64,000 bases of DNA from Nematostella vectensis (Eukaryota > Cnidaria > Anthozoa > Actiniaria > Edwardsiidae): contig NC_064036.1 in assembly GCF_932526225.1 (NCBI RefSeq), positions 18,126,953 to 18,190,952 of the forward strand, given 5' to 3'. Below are positions 11,501 through 24,600 of the stretch, piece after piece. The notes below the pieces were generated by a model, which saw only the letters and a program-made list of their open reading frames with translations, was not told the origin of the DNA and ran no database searches. The translations under genes and the position numbers were made by a program. Every line of letters begins with the position of its first letter. Positions within the stretch are counted from its first letter, which is position 1.

Positions 11501-13119
11501 AAATACGTAAAGTACAAAACAAAAAACTGTCATGTTCTAAGTCGCATTTTACTCAGAGAGAGAGAGAGAGAGAGATGCTGGATAGCGGGGGTGGGTGTGG
11601 GGCTTGAAAACCCCAAGTCCAGTCAAAAATTTAAAAAACGTAGACAAAAAAATACCATGCGAAATAACTGTCAAAAAAACTTCGAAATTGCAAACTTTTT
11701 GATAAGAATGTTTTTTTTTTCAGTGAGAGGGGGTTATGTGTGTTTTATATGATTCTTATCTATAGTTTTTCATAGATTGACAAATTTCCTCTTCAAAATA
11801 TACACCCGTAGCATTTTTTATATTCTTCCGTACTTTAGACTGTATAGAGTGTTTCTTTCAGCGTTCACATCTTCACAGTAAGCGTTCTCACAGAATAGAG
11901 ATATCTGTACGAAATGCACAACCCGGGATCTCAGTTCCGCTCTTGCAACTTTGTCACATGTGAAACAAACATGGCAGCTATCGTCGATTACCATGTGTGA
12001 CCCTAGCGTGGGCTTCGTTTGAAGCACGTTCAGATACTCAACTTTTGATTCTAATTTCTCATAAACGCAGGTTCGACATACAACTACATCAAGCAAGTAC
12101 TTTCGGTAAGGCCTATTTTAACAATAGCGTCGGGTAATAGTTTGGAAGATGAGCGGGTTGCGCTAAAACGTTGAAAAGGAAAAATTCTTTAGTTTTCAAA
12201 TTATCTTAACAAAAATACTCTCGCATTGACTATCTGAAATTTATTCTTGGGTAACACTGGTCCTCTTGCCCCTCTCACACAAGTTGCCTTAGGGTTTGGA
12301 CTTAGCAGGGGGCGCAAATTCGGGGATGGATCTTTGTAGGCAAGAGTGCATTTATTTTTTCAAATATTGCGAGGACAATTTTGGCGTGAAATAAAGATTC
12401 ATCAATCGCGAAGTTTGACAGGTCAGTTTTAAGCCAAAAATTCGTGTGCTTCAAGTTGGAGAATTGTTAGCTGTTAGTGTAGACTTAGAATAAAATTCAT
12501 CGCGCAGATTTCGAGATTTTTATTTTAATATAAAAATATTGCTTCCTTTTAACTTGGATGACAAAAAATAATTTGATTTCCAAGAAGAGTGAATCTAGCG
12601 GAATCTGATAAAGCATAGATGTATTAATAAAATCTGAAAAATTTTCGAAAATCGCGCCGAAAATGAGTCTTCTGTAGGGAACATAGTATATAAGCTGTTT
12701 AGCCAAAACAACCTCGGCGCGCCACCTTAACTACAAATTGCAAGATGCTTTCATCAGGTAATTCCCTTACTTATACTGGTGACTCCCGTGGCTGCGTCGT
12801 CTGTTTGGAGTATATGATCGGTATTCACGCCCAGATCTTTGAAGTTTTGTATCGTATCATCGCCAAACTTATCTTTGCCGACCATAGCTACCATAGCGAC
12901 CTTTGCACCCAGCTTTGAGGCCATGCAGCACTGGTTAGCCGCCTTCCCCCCGAAATCCATCTGGAATTTGGTCGCATGAATTGTCTCGCCTCTTTTTGGA
13001 AGTCTAGGGATGTACCACAACATGTCCACAAAACACGATCCCACCACAACTATTTCAAATTTCCCTCTCTCGCTGCACACGATGGCCTCTTCAGTGACAC
13101 TCTGGACATCTCCAGACAT
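8556..13119 (-). CDS. RBKS: Ribokinase (PfkB family)
   Basis: Three exons, 13119-12777, 10512-10108 and 8821-8556, join in frame to a 337-aa protein (family about 300-325 aa). It phosphorylates D-ribose to ribose-5-phosphate in the cytosol. Exon 1 holds the PfkB N-terminal strand (IVVVGSCFVDM), the substrate-loop motif MDFGGKAANQ (family GGKGANQ, so one Gly is Ala) and VAMVGKDKFGDD. Exon 2 holds the central sheet, with FNPSP (family FNPAP), the LNGDEGEGLTG segment and the LTLGKHG strand. Exon 3 holds the catalytic and anion-hole signature DTTGAGDCLVG and the C-terminal SSYPSHKDL. The ATG at 13119 is the first Met in frame. The gene is divergent from the Polyhomeotic gene, with start codons 587 bp apart. 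Intron 1 (2.26 kb) contains a 2.1-kb inverted-repeat element. Intron 2 (1.29 kb) has a TATA-like motif at 9291. Confidence 0.93.
9285..9360 (+). promoter_or_regulatory. TATA-like core promoter motif of unknown owner
   Basis: CGCGCTATAAAAGGGATAG at 9286-9304 is followed 25-35 bases later by CTCGCGCAAGTCGTCGTCATTC, and an AATAAA occurs at 9891. The arrangement resembles the TATA and poly(A) layout of a solo LTR, but I could not find matching ends or a target duplication. It lies in ribokinase intron 2, on the other strand. Confidence 0.25.
10615..12717. mobile_element. Long inverted-repeat (foldback) element in ribokinase intron 1
   Basis: Two arms of about 830 bp, 10615-11445 and 11895-12717, are reverse complements at roughly 88-90 percent by eye. 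They are separated by a loop of about 450 bp. Outer landmarks are CCGAGGTTGTTTTGGCTAAA at left and its complement near 12698-12717. Inner landmarks include GTCGAACCTGCGTTTATGAG and CACATGTGACAAA. Each arm, read towards the loop, contains a short Cys-rich reading frame: CRTCVYEKLESK, then, in the right arm only, CHVCFTCDKVARAELRSR. In the left arm a frame break truncates it. The loop contains a (GA)n run at 11554-11574. No transposase is recognised. It could be a foldback transposon, or an inverted duplication of a gene fragment. Confidence 0.8.
11818..12096 (-). pseudogene. Cys-rich open frame in right arm of the inverted repeat
   Basis: The frame covers about 85 codons with paired cysteines (VCRTCVYEKLESKVEYLNVL, then DSCHVCFTCDKVARAEL and LFCENAYCEDV) and reads like a small zinc-binding module. 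The opening codon is not ATG. The homologous frame in the left arm (plus strand, from about 11235) is interrupted by TGA at the position corresponding to VCFTCDK, so at least one copy is dead. I do not recognise the family. Confidence 0.35.
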
Positions 13120-13705
13120 GTTTTGAATGATTCCTTCTTCAATCTACACTTCACCAAAACAGAATCTGCACATAGAGAACGATGGCCTTAATTAAGGGAA
13201 GGTTGGTAATCTGTTTATAGCTCGCCAGAGTCTTAATTTGCTGCTTTTAACAGAAAGGCCGGAAAACCACTTCTTCTTCCGCCATTTTTAATTCCAATTG
13301 AACTTCTTGCGGGGGAGGGGTACTATTGCGTAAATGTGTACCCCTATCTTTTGAATTCAGTTTGTTCAACCAAACTAGAATAGAAACACAAGTCATTTTG
13401 AGTTATGATCTACCCCTGATATGTTGTTTTCGAGTCGAAGAAAGCTCTTAATTAATTAGAATGAAATCTATAATAAATCTTTGATCTACCTACCCCTCCT
13501 TGTTAGAATTTACGTACACAAAGGCCACCGCTGACCACGTATACAGACAAAACACGTTTCGTGTCTTTTTCAAAATGGAGTGAACTTCTGCCGCAAATTC
13601 AATAACAATTTACATCGAAAAAGCCTATTTTTAGGGCAAATTAGCCCATTAAGCGTCTGCGATCCGTCCATTGAACTTCTATCATGTAATTGAGGCCAGA
13701 AGGGA
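13120..13705. promoter_or_regulatory. Shared divergent promoter region of ribokinase and Polyhomeotic genes
   Basis: 586 bp separate the two start codons on opposite strands. It contains a CCGCCATTTTTAATTCC motif near 13278 and no repeats. A TGA at 13691, in frame upstream of ATG 13706, marks the 5' limit of the Polyhomeotic frame unless there is an upstream exon. The bidirectional promoter is inference from layout. Confidence 0.45.
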
Positions 13706-16700
13706 ATGGAAATGGTCGCCGACGTGAATGTATTTCAAGACCAGCTTGGTCGGGGTAAAAAACCGAGCGTAACACCGAATCGCATTCTTACTCATGTAGT
13801 AGAGGGATTTGTCATCCAAGAAAGCAACTTCCCATTCACGGTGAGTTATAACAATTGTGTTGATTGCAATAACAGCGTTTATAACAGAGTGCGTGGAATG
13901 TGTGTAGTAAGTTTTGATTTGAATGACACTAAGTTGCCTACTTGTATGCACTTTTTTTACCCGGATGCAACTGAAAATTCCGTTCAACGAAAACAGCTGT
14001 TTTAACCTTGTCATGTTATATCCATGTAAGCATTTAAGCAGCAAGCAATATTTGCCATTATCATAGGTCAAAGTTCTACAGTGTACCGTAGGATATACTG
14101 TAGCCTGTTTAGATTGTGTGATCTTTTTTGTGTATTTTTAACCTTCGCCTGCTAATGTAGCTTGCTCTTATTAGGGTTTATTCTGAAAGATCTTGTTTTC
14201 AAACAAGTGTAAGCAATGGCTCACTGGGGCCAGCCATACACAGAAACAAGAGTCAGTTGCAAAACCCCCTGGCTGGGCTTTGACCTCAACCAGAGGTGTC
14301 CTGTCAAAATCTACAATAGGCAATATTGATCCATTGTAACAAGAGTTAGAAAAGTATTTGTGCTCACGGGGCTCCATAGGTTAAAGTATGGTATAGCTAT
14401 GTGACTTGGTTTTTGTGGTCATTGTGCAGGTACCATATGTGTCACAAAGCTAACATCATATCATAATAAATTGAACACATGCAAGATTTCAATAAAGCAT
14501 TTGGTATAAACGTGTTATTTTATTAAGCAAAAAAGCTTTTCAAGAACTTTCGCATATATTCACCACATCTAGTAGTTGTGTATATGAACTAGTGTGGGAG
14601 GAAGCGACCAGAGCCATGTGGCATACTTGGCGTGATTTTGCAGTAGTTCAGCATTAAGCCCTGGCCAAACAAAATGCAAGTTGTCACAAGTTTTGACTTG
14701 CGCTAACTTGCGATGAGGTGGCCAAACGAAAAGTTTTGCTGGCAGTTGGCTGTTTTGGGCTTCAGCACATGCTGATGACACAACCACTAGGGCGCACTGC
14801 TCACAAAAACTAGCGCACACAAACAAACTAATAAAAAAAGTAGAAAATTGGCATAAAATTAAATGAATCCTCTCAATAATACAAGAGTTAGAGGCAAATG
14901 GTCTAAGATATTTTTTTACTTAAAATGAAAAATGTTCAATTTACTTGCGGGGACTCGCATTCACTTGCGTTGGGTGGCCAAACAAAAGGCAAGTTGGCAA
15001 ACTTGCGTTCAAAATTTGAACATGTTCAAATTCGACGCAAGTCAACGCAAGTGGACGTAAGTCAATGTAATTTGGTGGCCAAATGAAATGCAAGCTATCT
15101 TAAAACTTGTGACAACTTGCAAAACTTGTTCAACTTGGTTGTTGAACGTGATGAGGCACATCAATTTAAGTTCTTGCTTAATGAAATTTGCTTTCTGTTT
15201 TTTCTCCTTTGTGATCTATTACCCTTTAAATGCAATCACAGTTCGAAATACCACACAAATTCAAGCGAATACTCACATGACAAGAACTTTTGTCAATATA
15301 TTTGTAATTTAAAGTATAAATGTTACAGAAGTACAGTAATTTTTAATTACTGTACTTTTAGACGATAATGTAATGGCAACATGCCATTTATGATGTTGTT
15401 ATTCTGTCGTTTTGTTGTTGGTGATAATATAAGGTGAAAAATGACAGTCACCAGTTTCCCCTTATCAGCTTGATATATTTATGCCTCCCAAAACTAAGAT
15501 ACTATATCAACTTCAATGATGGTTACTGATTTGTAAAGATTTCATTTTATTTACTTCTTTTTTGCATTTCATGCCCCCAGGCAGATGATGATGATGACGA
15601 CTACGATCCATTACGAAACAGGAGTCATGACCAGAATGGGGACATTGAAATGGATATGGAGGGAGAAGGTATGTCATGAGTAGAATGGGGGCATTGATAT
15701 GGATATGGAGGGAGAAGGTATGTCATGAGTAGAATGGGGACATTGAAATGGATATGGAGGGAGAAGGTATGTCATGAGTAGAATGGGGACATTGATATGG
15801 ATATGAAGAGAGAAGGTATGTCATGAGTAGAATGGGGACATTTATATGGATATGGAGGGAGAAGGTATGTCATGAGTAAAATGGGGACATTGATGTGGAT
15901 ATGGAGGGAGATGGTATGTCATAAGTAGAATGGGGACATTGATATGGATATGGAGGGAGAAGGTATGTCATAAGTAGAATGGGGACATTGATATGGATAT
16001 GGAGGGAGAAGGTATGTCATGAGTAGAATAGGGACATTGATATGGATATGGAGGGAGAAGGTATGTCATAAGTAGAATGGGGACATTGAAATGGATATGA
16101 AGGGAGAAGGTATGTTATGAGTAGAATGGGGACATTGAAATGGATACATTTCAATAAGTAGAATAGGGACATTGATATCGATGCAGAGGGAGAAGGTATG
16201 TCATGGATAGAATGGGGGCATTGATATGGATATGGAGGGAGAATGTATGTCATGAGTAGAATGGGGACATTGATATGGATATGGGGGGAGAAGGTATGTC
16301 ATGAGTAGAATGGGGACATTGATATGGATATGGTGGGAAAAGGTATGTCATGAATAGAATGGGGACATTGAAATGGATATGGAGGAAGAAAGTATGTCAT
16401 AACCAGAATGGGGACATTGATATGGATATTGAGGGAGAAGGTATGTCATAAGTAGAATGGGGACATTGGTATGGATATGGAAGGAGAAGGTATGTCATGG
16501 ATAGAATGGGGGCATTGATATGGATATGGAGGGATAATGTATGTCATGAGTAGAATGGGGACATTGATATGGATATGGAGGGAGAAGGTATGTCACGAGT
16601 AGAATAGGGACATTGATATGGATATGGAGGGAGAAGGTATGTCATGAATAGAATGGGGACATTGAAATGGATATGGAGGAAGAAAGTATGTCATGACCAG

Positions 16701-19700
16701 AATGGGGACATTGATATGGATATTGAGGGAGAAGGTATGTCATAAGTAGAATGGGAACATTGGTATGGATATGGAAGGAGAAGGTATGTCATGGGTAGAA
16801 TGGGGACATTGATATGGATGGAGGGAGATGGTATATCATGAGTAGAATAGGGACATTGATATCGATACGGAGGGAGAAGGTATGTCATAAGTAGAATGGG
16901 GACATTGGTATGGATATGGAAGGAGAAGGTATGTCATGGATAGAATGGGGGCATTGATATGGATATGGAGGGATAATGTATGTCATGAGTAGAATGGGGA
17001 CATTGATATGGATATGGAGGGAGATGGTATACCATGAGTAGAATGGGGACATTGATATGGATATGGAGGGAGAAGGTATGTCATGAGTAGAATGGGGACA
17101 TTGATATGGATATGGAAGGAGAAGGTATGTCATGAGTAGAATGGGGACATTGATATGGATATGGAGGGAGATGGTATACCATGAGTAGAATGGGGACATT
17201 GATATGGATATGGAGGGAGAAGGTATGTCATGAGTAGAATGGGGACATTGGTATGGATATGGAAGGAGAAGGTATGTCATGGGTAGAATGGGGGCATTGA
17301 TATGGATATGGATGGAGAAGGTATGTCATGAGTAGAATGGGGACATTGAAATGGATATGGTGGAAGAAAGTATGTCATGACCAGAATGGGGACATTGATA
17401 TGGATATTGAGGGAGAAGGTATGTAATAAGTAGAATAGGGACATTGATATCGATGCGGAGGGAGAAGGTATGTCATGGATAGAATGGGGGCATTGATATG
17501 GATATGGAGGGAGAATGTATGTCATGAGTAGAATGGGGACATTGATATGGATATGGGGGGAGAAGGTATGTCATGAGTAGAATGGGGACATTGATATGGA
17601 TATGGTGGGAAAAGGTATGTCATGAATAGAATGGGGACATTGAAATGGATATGGAGGAAGAAAGTATGGGGACATTGATATGGATATGAAGGCAGAAGGT
17701 ATGTCATGAGTAGAATGGGGACATTGATATGGATATGGAGGGAGAAGGTATGTCATGAGTAGAATGGGGACATTGATATGGATATGGAGGGAGATGGTAT
17801 GTCATGAGTAGAATGAGGGCATTGATATGGATATGGATGGAGAAGGTATGTCATGAGTAGAATGGGGACATTGATATGGATATGGAGGAAGAAGGTATGT
17901 CATGAGTAGAATGGGGACATTGATATGGATATGAAGAAAGAAGGTATGTCATGAGTAGAATAGGGACATTGATATGGATATGGAGGGAGATGGTATGTCA
18001 TGACCAGAATGAGGACATTGGTATGGATATGGAGGAAGAAGGTATGTCATGAGTAGAATGGGGACATTGATATGGATATGAAGAGAGAAGGTATGTCATG
18101 AGTAGAATAGGAACATTGATATGGATATTGAGGGAGAAGGTATGTCATGACCAGAATGGGGACATTGAAATGGATATGGAGGGAGAAGGTATGTCATGAG
18201 TAGAATGGGGACATTGATATGGATACGGAGGGAGATGGTATGTCATGAGTAGAATGGGGACATTGATATGGATATGGAGGGAGAAGGTATGTCATGAGTA
18301 GAATAGGGACATTGGTATGGATGGAGGGAGATGGTATATCATGAGAAGAATAGGGACATTGATATCGATATGGAGGGAGAAGGTATGTCATGGATAGAAT
18401 GGGGGCATTGATATGGATATGGAGGGAGAATGTATGTCATGAGTAGAATGGGGACATTGATATGGATATGGATGGAGAAGGTATGTCATGAGTAGAATAG
18501 GGACATTGATATGGATATTGAGGAAGAAGGTATGTCATGACCAGAATTCGGACATTGATATGGTATGTCATGAGTAGAATGGGGACATTGATATGGATAT
18601 GGAGGGAGAAGGTATGTCATGAGTAGATTGGGACATTGATATGGATATGGAGGGAGAAGGTATGTCATGAGTAGAATGGGGACATTGATATGGATATGGA
18701 GGGAGAAGGTATGTCATGAATAGAATGGGGACATTGATATGGATATGGAGGGGAAAGGTATGTCATGAGTAGAATAGGGACATTGATATGGATATGAAGG
18801 AAGAAGGTATGTCATGACCAGAATTCGGACATTGATATGGTATGTCATGAGTAGAATGGGGACATTGATATGGATATGGAGGGAGAAGGTATGTCATGAG
18901 TAGAATGGGGACATTGATATGGATATGGAGGGGAAAGGTATGTCATGAGTAGAATGGGGACATCGATATGGATGGGAGGGAGATGGAGGGAGATGGTATG
19001 TGTTCGTGTTGGTTTGAACACGGGCTAAACTGAAGGATAATTTGACTCTGAAATGAAGTCTTATGTCTTGTTAGTGTTGAATAAGCATGTATTCCTCTTT
19101 TGATTGTATGTTTTTGCCGTGGTTTTGCTCCTGCAGCGAGCTCTGCCCCTATGCGCTTGTTACCTTTCAAACAACAGGCTGTGTAACCACTGTCACCTTG
19201 TAAATGAGTACCTCGACCATCTCGCCAGCGCATTTTTTCTCTTCCCCATTATAAAATAACAGGGCAAAAGAAGCCCTTTCCATTGTTCTCTCATCTGCTT
19301 GTTTTCTTACCCCTTACTTGACATGTTACTAGGGACAGTGATGATGGATACAACCTTATCTAAACAAATCTAACCACCATCATCCTCAGCTGGGATTGCT
19401 TTGGAGTCACATTATCCTATAGCCTGTGGTTTAAGGATGAAAATATACCTATATGAAGATAAATGAAAATAGTTTTACTCACTGAAGAGATTATATTGGT
19501 TTTCTCTCCCCATTTCTTTTCTAAAAAAATGTTATAAAGTAGAAAAGTAGAATACCTGTTTATTAAAAAATATTTTAGGTTTCGGTGTTGAAAACTTTCT
19601 TTGAAAAGATGCAAGAGGTACATAATTTTTTTTTTTTAATTTTAAATACTTTTTTAATAGTTTTTTTTTGTACCCAGTTTAATTATTGAATAACCTCCAT

Positions 19701-21438
19701 CTAAATACCAAGAATGCGTTAAATTTTAGAAAGCCCTCTGAGTAATGATGAAAGCTTTGATAATGTCTTCCTGGAAACCTCCTCTGTACCTGGACATTGT
19801 GAGCAGTGTGGTTGTGCCACAGAGGTGCACCATCAGCGAGGACCAAGGCGGTTCTGCTCCACATCTTGCGCTCGTCGATACAGTGTAAGCTGCTCCCGCA
19901 AAATGTTGGCCTACCGTGCAAGGATGAAAAATGCAAGAAACAGGCACCACATAAGCAACCGGTCCGCTACTGGGACCTCATCACATCGCAAGAATGTGCA
20001 AACATCTCCACAACCACCAACTCAGGTGAGAGGGTATTTCTTACCCTTTATTTGTACCATTAAATTGCACTTAAGTCAGAGAGATTGGTATTTTAAATAC
20101 TGCACATCACTGCTTACTTAGTACTTGTTACCACCCACTCAGGTGAGAGGGCATTTCTGACCCTATTATGTGTACCATTTAATTGCACTTAAGTCATAGA
20201 GATTGGTAGTATAAATACTGCAACTGCTTACTTAGTATTTGTTAACCTTTCTGTGTGTAAAATGATAAGCTCAGGTGAGGGAGAGATTGGAAGCAGAACT
20301 ACTAAGTATTTCTCACCCTAACTGTGTGCCAAATGTTAAACTCAAGGAGGGGGGAGAGCTTTGTGGCAAAAAAATGAACATACCTTATTCAGGAAAAAGA
20401 ACATATCAGACCTTTTTCACTAAACAATGTTTATCAAATGTGTGTCCCCGAAGTGTGTATAATACTGTAGGGATTATGTCCTTAGTATGTTCTTAGTTTA
20501 TTTCCATCTGTTTCTGAGCAATATAATTATATTTAGTATATAAAACTCGAGGCCCTACAAAGAACAAGGGATTTGGTTAGTTGAAAAACTCGGGATAAAA
20601 TGCAATATACACCTCCTAGGAAGTGGATATTTTCCTGCGCCCCGAAAGGCAAAATGGCGGGTGTAACAGCCGATTTGCAAGTGTTTCCGAAAAGTTCAAA
20701 CATTGTATTACCCATGAGCAGTATTTTAACAAACTACTTCCTTCTATCTAAATGACTTGTGAAACCATTCGAGCGGGCACTCGCCGCATTCCACCGTGCA
20801 CTGGTGGCTAAGCGAATGGGAACGCTATATCCGCTATAACAATTTCACACAAATTCGAAAGTCGTGAAGCCGGACTAATACAAAAACGTGAAGGATTTCA
20901 TAATTGTGAAGGATTTAATAATCGTGAAGGATTTCATAATCGTGAAGGATTTCCAAATCGTGAAGGACTTTCAAAAATCGTGAACGATTTCGAAATTGTG
21001 AAGGATTTTAAAAATCGTGAACGATTTCGAAATCGTGAAGGATTTTCAAAATCGTGAACGATTTCGAAATCGTGAAGGATTTTCAAAATCGTTCACGATG
21101 GCCCAGGACGGTGAAATGATCCGCTCGTTTTATATACTAAAACAATTATACCATTTCCATTTCGGCCGATCGTGGCTTTAAAAATATCTACCTCGAGCCT
21201 TTCGCTCTTGGGAGATATTTCGCCACCATCCACCTCAATGGAAATGGTATAATTGTTAAATATTCTATATTTAATAACAATTAGTATGTTTGGTTACGTT
21301 CACAGGTATATGAGCCTTCATATGGTATTCCATCTGTCGCTAACGCTTGTGTACAGGTCAACGAATTTGGTAAGTTGTTATTACACTCCAGGGTACGGCC
21401 TCTAAGTGATATCACTAGTTTGAATCACAATAAGCCTA

Positions 21439-21525
<87 letters not shown>

Positions 21526-21615
21526 TTAATATAGCATTATAAAAATCTCAATGCTTTACAAACATCCTTCTCTATTCTACTCAATAATTTAGCTAAAACT
21601 CTATCTTACACATAA

Positions 21616-21664
<49 letters not shown>

Positions 21665-24600
21665 TAATACTAATACTTATGATAATATTTCTAATGGTTA
21701 AAAACTAATCAATTGTTGTAGTGCTTACAAAATAAGTACGTCTTTAAAGACGATTTAAATTTGCTGAGACAGTCGGTGTTTCTAATGTGTAGGGGGAGGG
21801 AGTTCCATAATTTAGCTGCAAAGTTTGAAAAAGATCTGTCCCCATAAGTTTTTGTTCGTGATTTAGGAATGACGAGAAGGTTCTTGTTAGCAGATCTAAG
21901 GGATCGAGATGGCGTATACGGTGTTAAGAGTTCAGTGATATATTCAGGAGCCTGGTTGTGGAGAGCTTTATGTGTGATTGTAAGAATTTTAAAGTCTATT
22001 CTAGAAGCAACAGGTAGCCAGTGAAGTTCCTTAAGAATGGGTGTAATGGCGTCCCTCTTCTTAGCACCAACGATTAGTCTTGCGGCACAGTTCTGAACAC
22101 GCTGTAGTTTGGCTATTTCTTTTTCTTGGAGTCCAGACAGAAGACTATTACAGGCATCTAGTTTTGAAGTTATGAAAGCAAGTCGCGTTTTGAAGTTATG
22201 AAAGCAAATATGACTGCATCATTAGTTATAGTTATTTAATACTTCACTTCATAGCCTTGAGTGATGTGATATTGTGTGATACTGTGATCAGAGTCCAGTA
22301 GAAACTCCAAATAGAGCCCTGTTAACTTTAATATATCCCACACTAAGTAGACAAGCACTGAAAACACCACATTCGTTCATGGAGGTAGAAATACTTTATT
22401 ACACGTAATTTTCGCGACGTCGAAATTTAAAGGTTTTGAAATGCCAATATTTTGCGACGCTTGATTTCCGTGATTTCTGTATTTTAGTAAAAACAGGCCG
22501 CATTGCTTTCGTGATTTCAGTATTTTAGTAAAAACAAGTCGCGTTATTTTCGTGATCTTGGGACAGTATAATCACGAAAAAACAGTGGGATTGAATAGTG
22601 CTATGATCATCAAAACCGAAGCAAAAAGAGTAATGCACTACTTATTTAATTAATTGACTTATTTATAAAGCTTCAAGTGTAACCCTTGACAATAAAAAAA
22701 AGGACATAACGTCAACAACAAATGAAAGAAAAAATGGAAAAAAATGGATGTAATTATTAATAGTACTTACTCTAAATGCCTAATAGCAACAGGATGGTTG
22801 CGCAAGAATACTCCTAGCGCGGCACCACTTAGGAGAAACAGATTTCCACGTAATTGCATTTTCAGCATTGAAGGTAGTTGTTTTGAGGGCCCAGCTATAT
22901 CTGACTGCTAGTTTGTCATTTAAAGAGAGTAAGGATGACGTGGTGCGTATATCTACAGGGAGTGTATTTCAATGGAAAACGAATTTTAAAATAACTTAGT
23001 TTTACAGGATGGCTATACAAGGGTTGCTCCTGTGACGGGACGATCTTGATAAAGGAATATTATAGAGTCCATTCAGGCATTTATATATAAAAACAAGGTC
23101 CTTTATTTGGTGCCAGTAATATGTAAAATCCAACAATAACTCCGACATAAGTTTTGGCAAGGTAATAATATTTCAAAGTCACTGTGTACTCTCTTAGTTT
23201 TCGCTCATACCAATTTTTGGGACACTTTTTTTTCGTGCATCTTTATTTTCGCGAATTTTTAAAAACTGTGAAATTTAAGTGACGCGAAAATAAGGTATCC
23301 AAAAGTCCATCCTCAGTAATATACAGTAGGAACATACTATTTTCTGGGGTCACACCTTGTAAGAATCAAAGGCGGTTTTCAAAAAGCTTTAATTTACAAA
23401 TAAGACTTTAGTGTCAACTGGGAGACTGTTCAAAAGCAGAAGAATGCGGTTGAATTATGAATCCCGAAAAAGTGATATCCCTGAATTTTTGGAGATATAT
23501 ATAGAAAATATAAGTATTTTTGAATACTTTAAAGAAGTTCGCTTCTATAGAGATATATTTGATTCTCCTGCAAAACAGCAAAACTTCCTAAAAGCCTAAA
23601 TACACTATTTTCTTATCACAAAGACTGGTAGTTGGGTAAACACATCTCCTCCTGACTTGAAACAATCCATGGTTTCAGATAGGAAAAAAACGTGCCAAAA
23701 ACGTGCCTTCAAAACAGTGCTGTCTTTTACGATTCCTCTTGAAAATATTTAACGTATTTTAAATGCATTTGCCAGTTTATTGTGTATATCGTGACCAAAT
23801 TTGTGCAATAAGATTGCTAATAGGTTTGGGTAAGACTTAAAGTCTGTAGTCCTAGGTAACAGTATGCCTATCACCGGCATTTGCCATCAATATTCAAATT
23901 CTCCGTTTAGAAATGATATCATTTAATGACTCTCAAATGCACAGCACATCTCTTCCAAGCTACATCGTCTGTTTATCGTATCGAAGCAGTCATTTGTGAT
24001 AAGTGAAGCCAAATTGCACCAAAGATGGGAAACGAACACGGGAAAAACGCTGTCCCAAAACCAAACCCTAGCCCTAACTCTCCTGTTCAAAATGGGACGT
24101 TGAAGCAATCTCTAGAGGACGGTAAAGGTTGGTACGTTGTTTTTAGATGTTTACCCAGCATAATTTCCGTAGAGGAATAAGCAAATCAGGTTGTTTTATC
24201 TTAAGTATTTAATCGTGATTCTTTTACTTAACATACGCAGAAATTGTGTTTTAAAATTGTTGTTAAATGAAAGAGAGAGAGGGAGAGAGAGATATTTTGA
24301 GTGTGCCCGGTGCTACTTTGGTACTACTGGGTCTGTCAATAGTTTTAACTTAAAAGTAAATAGCATCGAAGAACCTGTCTTTGGAAATAAAGTAATAGTA
24401 TTTTGCACAAAATGTGTCAATTGCTCTTAGAAACTGGCTTGCCATGCTTTTCTGAGATGATTATAGACAACAACAATAGTCAACAATAGAAAGTCGACTT
24501 TTTCGTTTCTGTAGTTTTCTTGGTGCACTATTACCTCAATTTCTTTACCTGGAAATTTGATAATCGAGAAAATTCACGAATCGTGAATAAAGTCTTAGCT

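Noticed and set aside
15627-19005. Minus-strand proline/tyrosine-rich frames (MTYLLPPYPYQCPHSTHDIP type)
   Set aside because: They arise from the 49-bp array, which is a multiplication of a plus-strand exon end; they have no independent start, splice or domain evidence.
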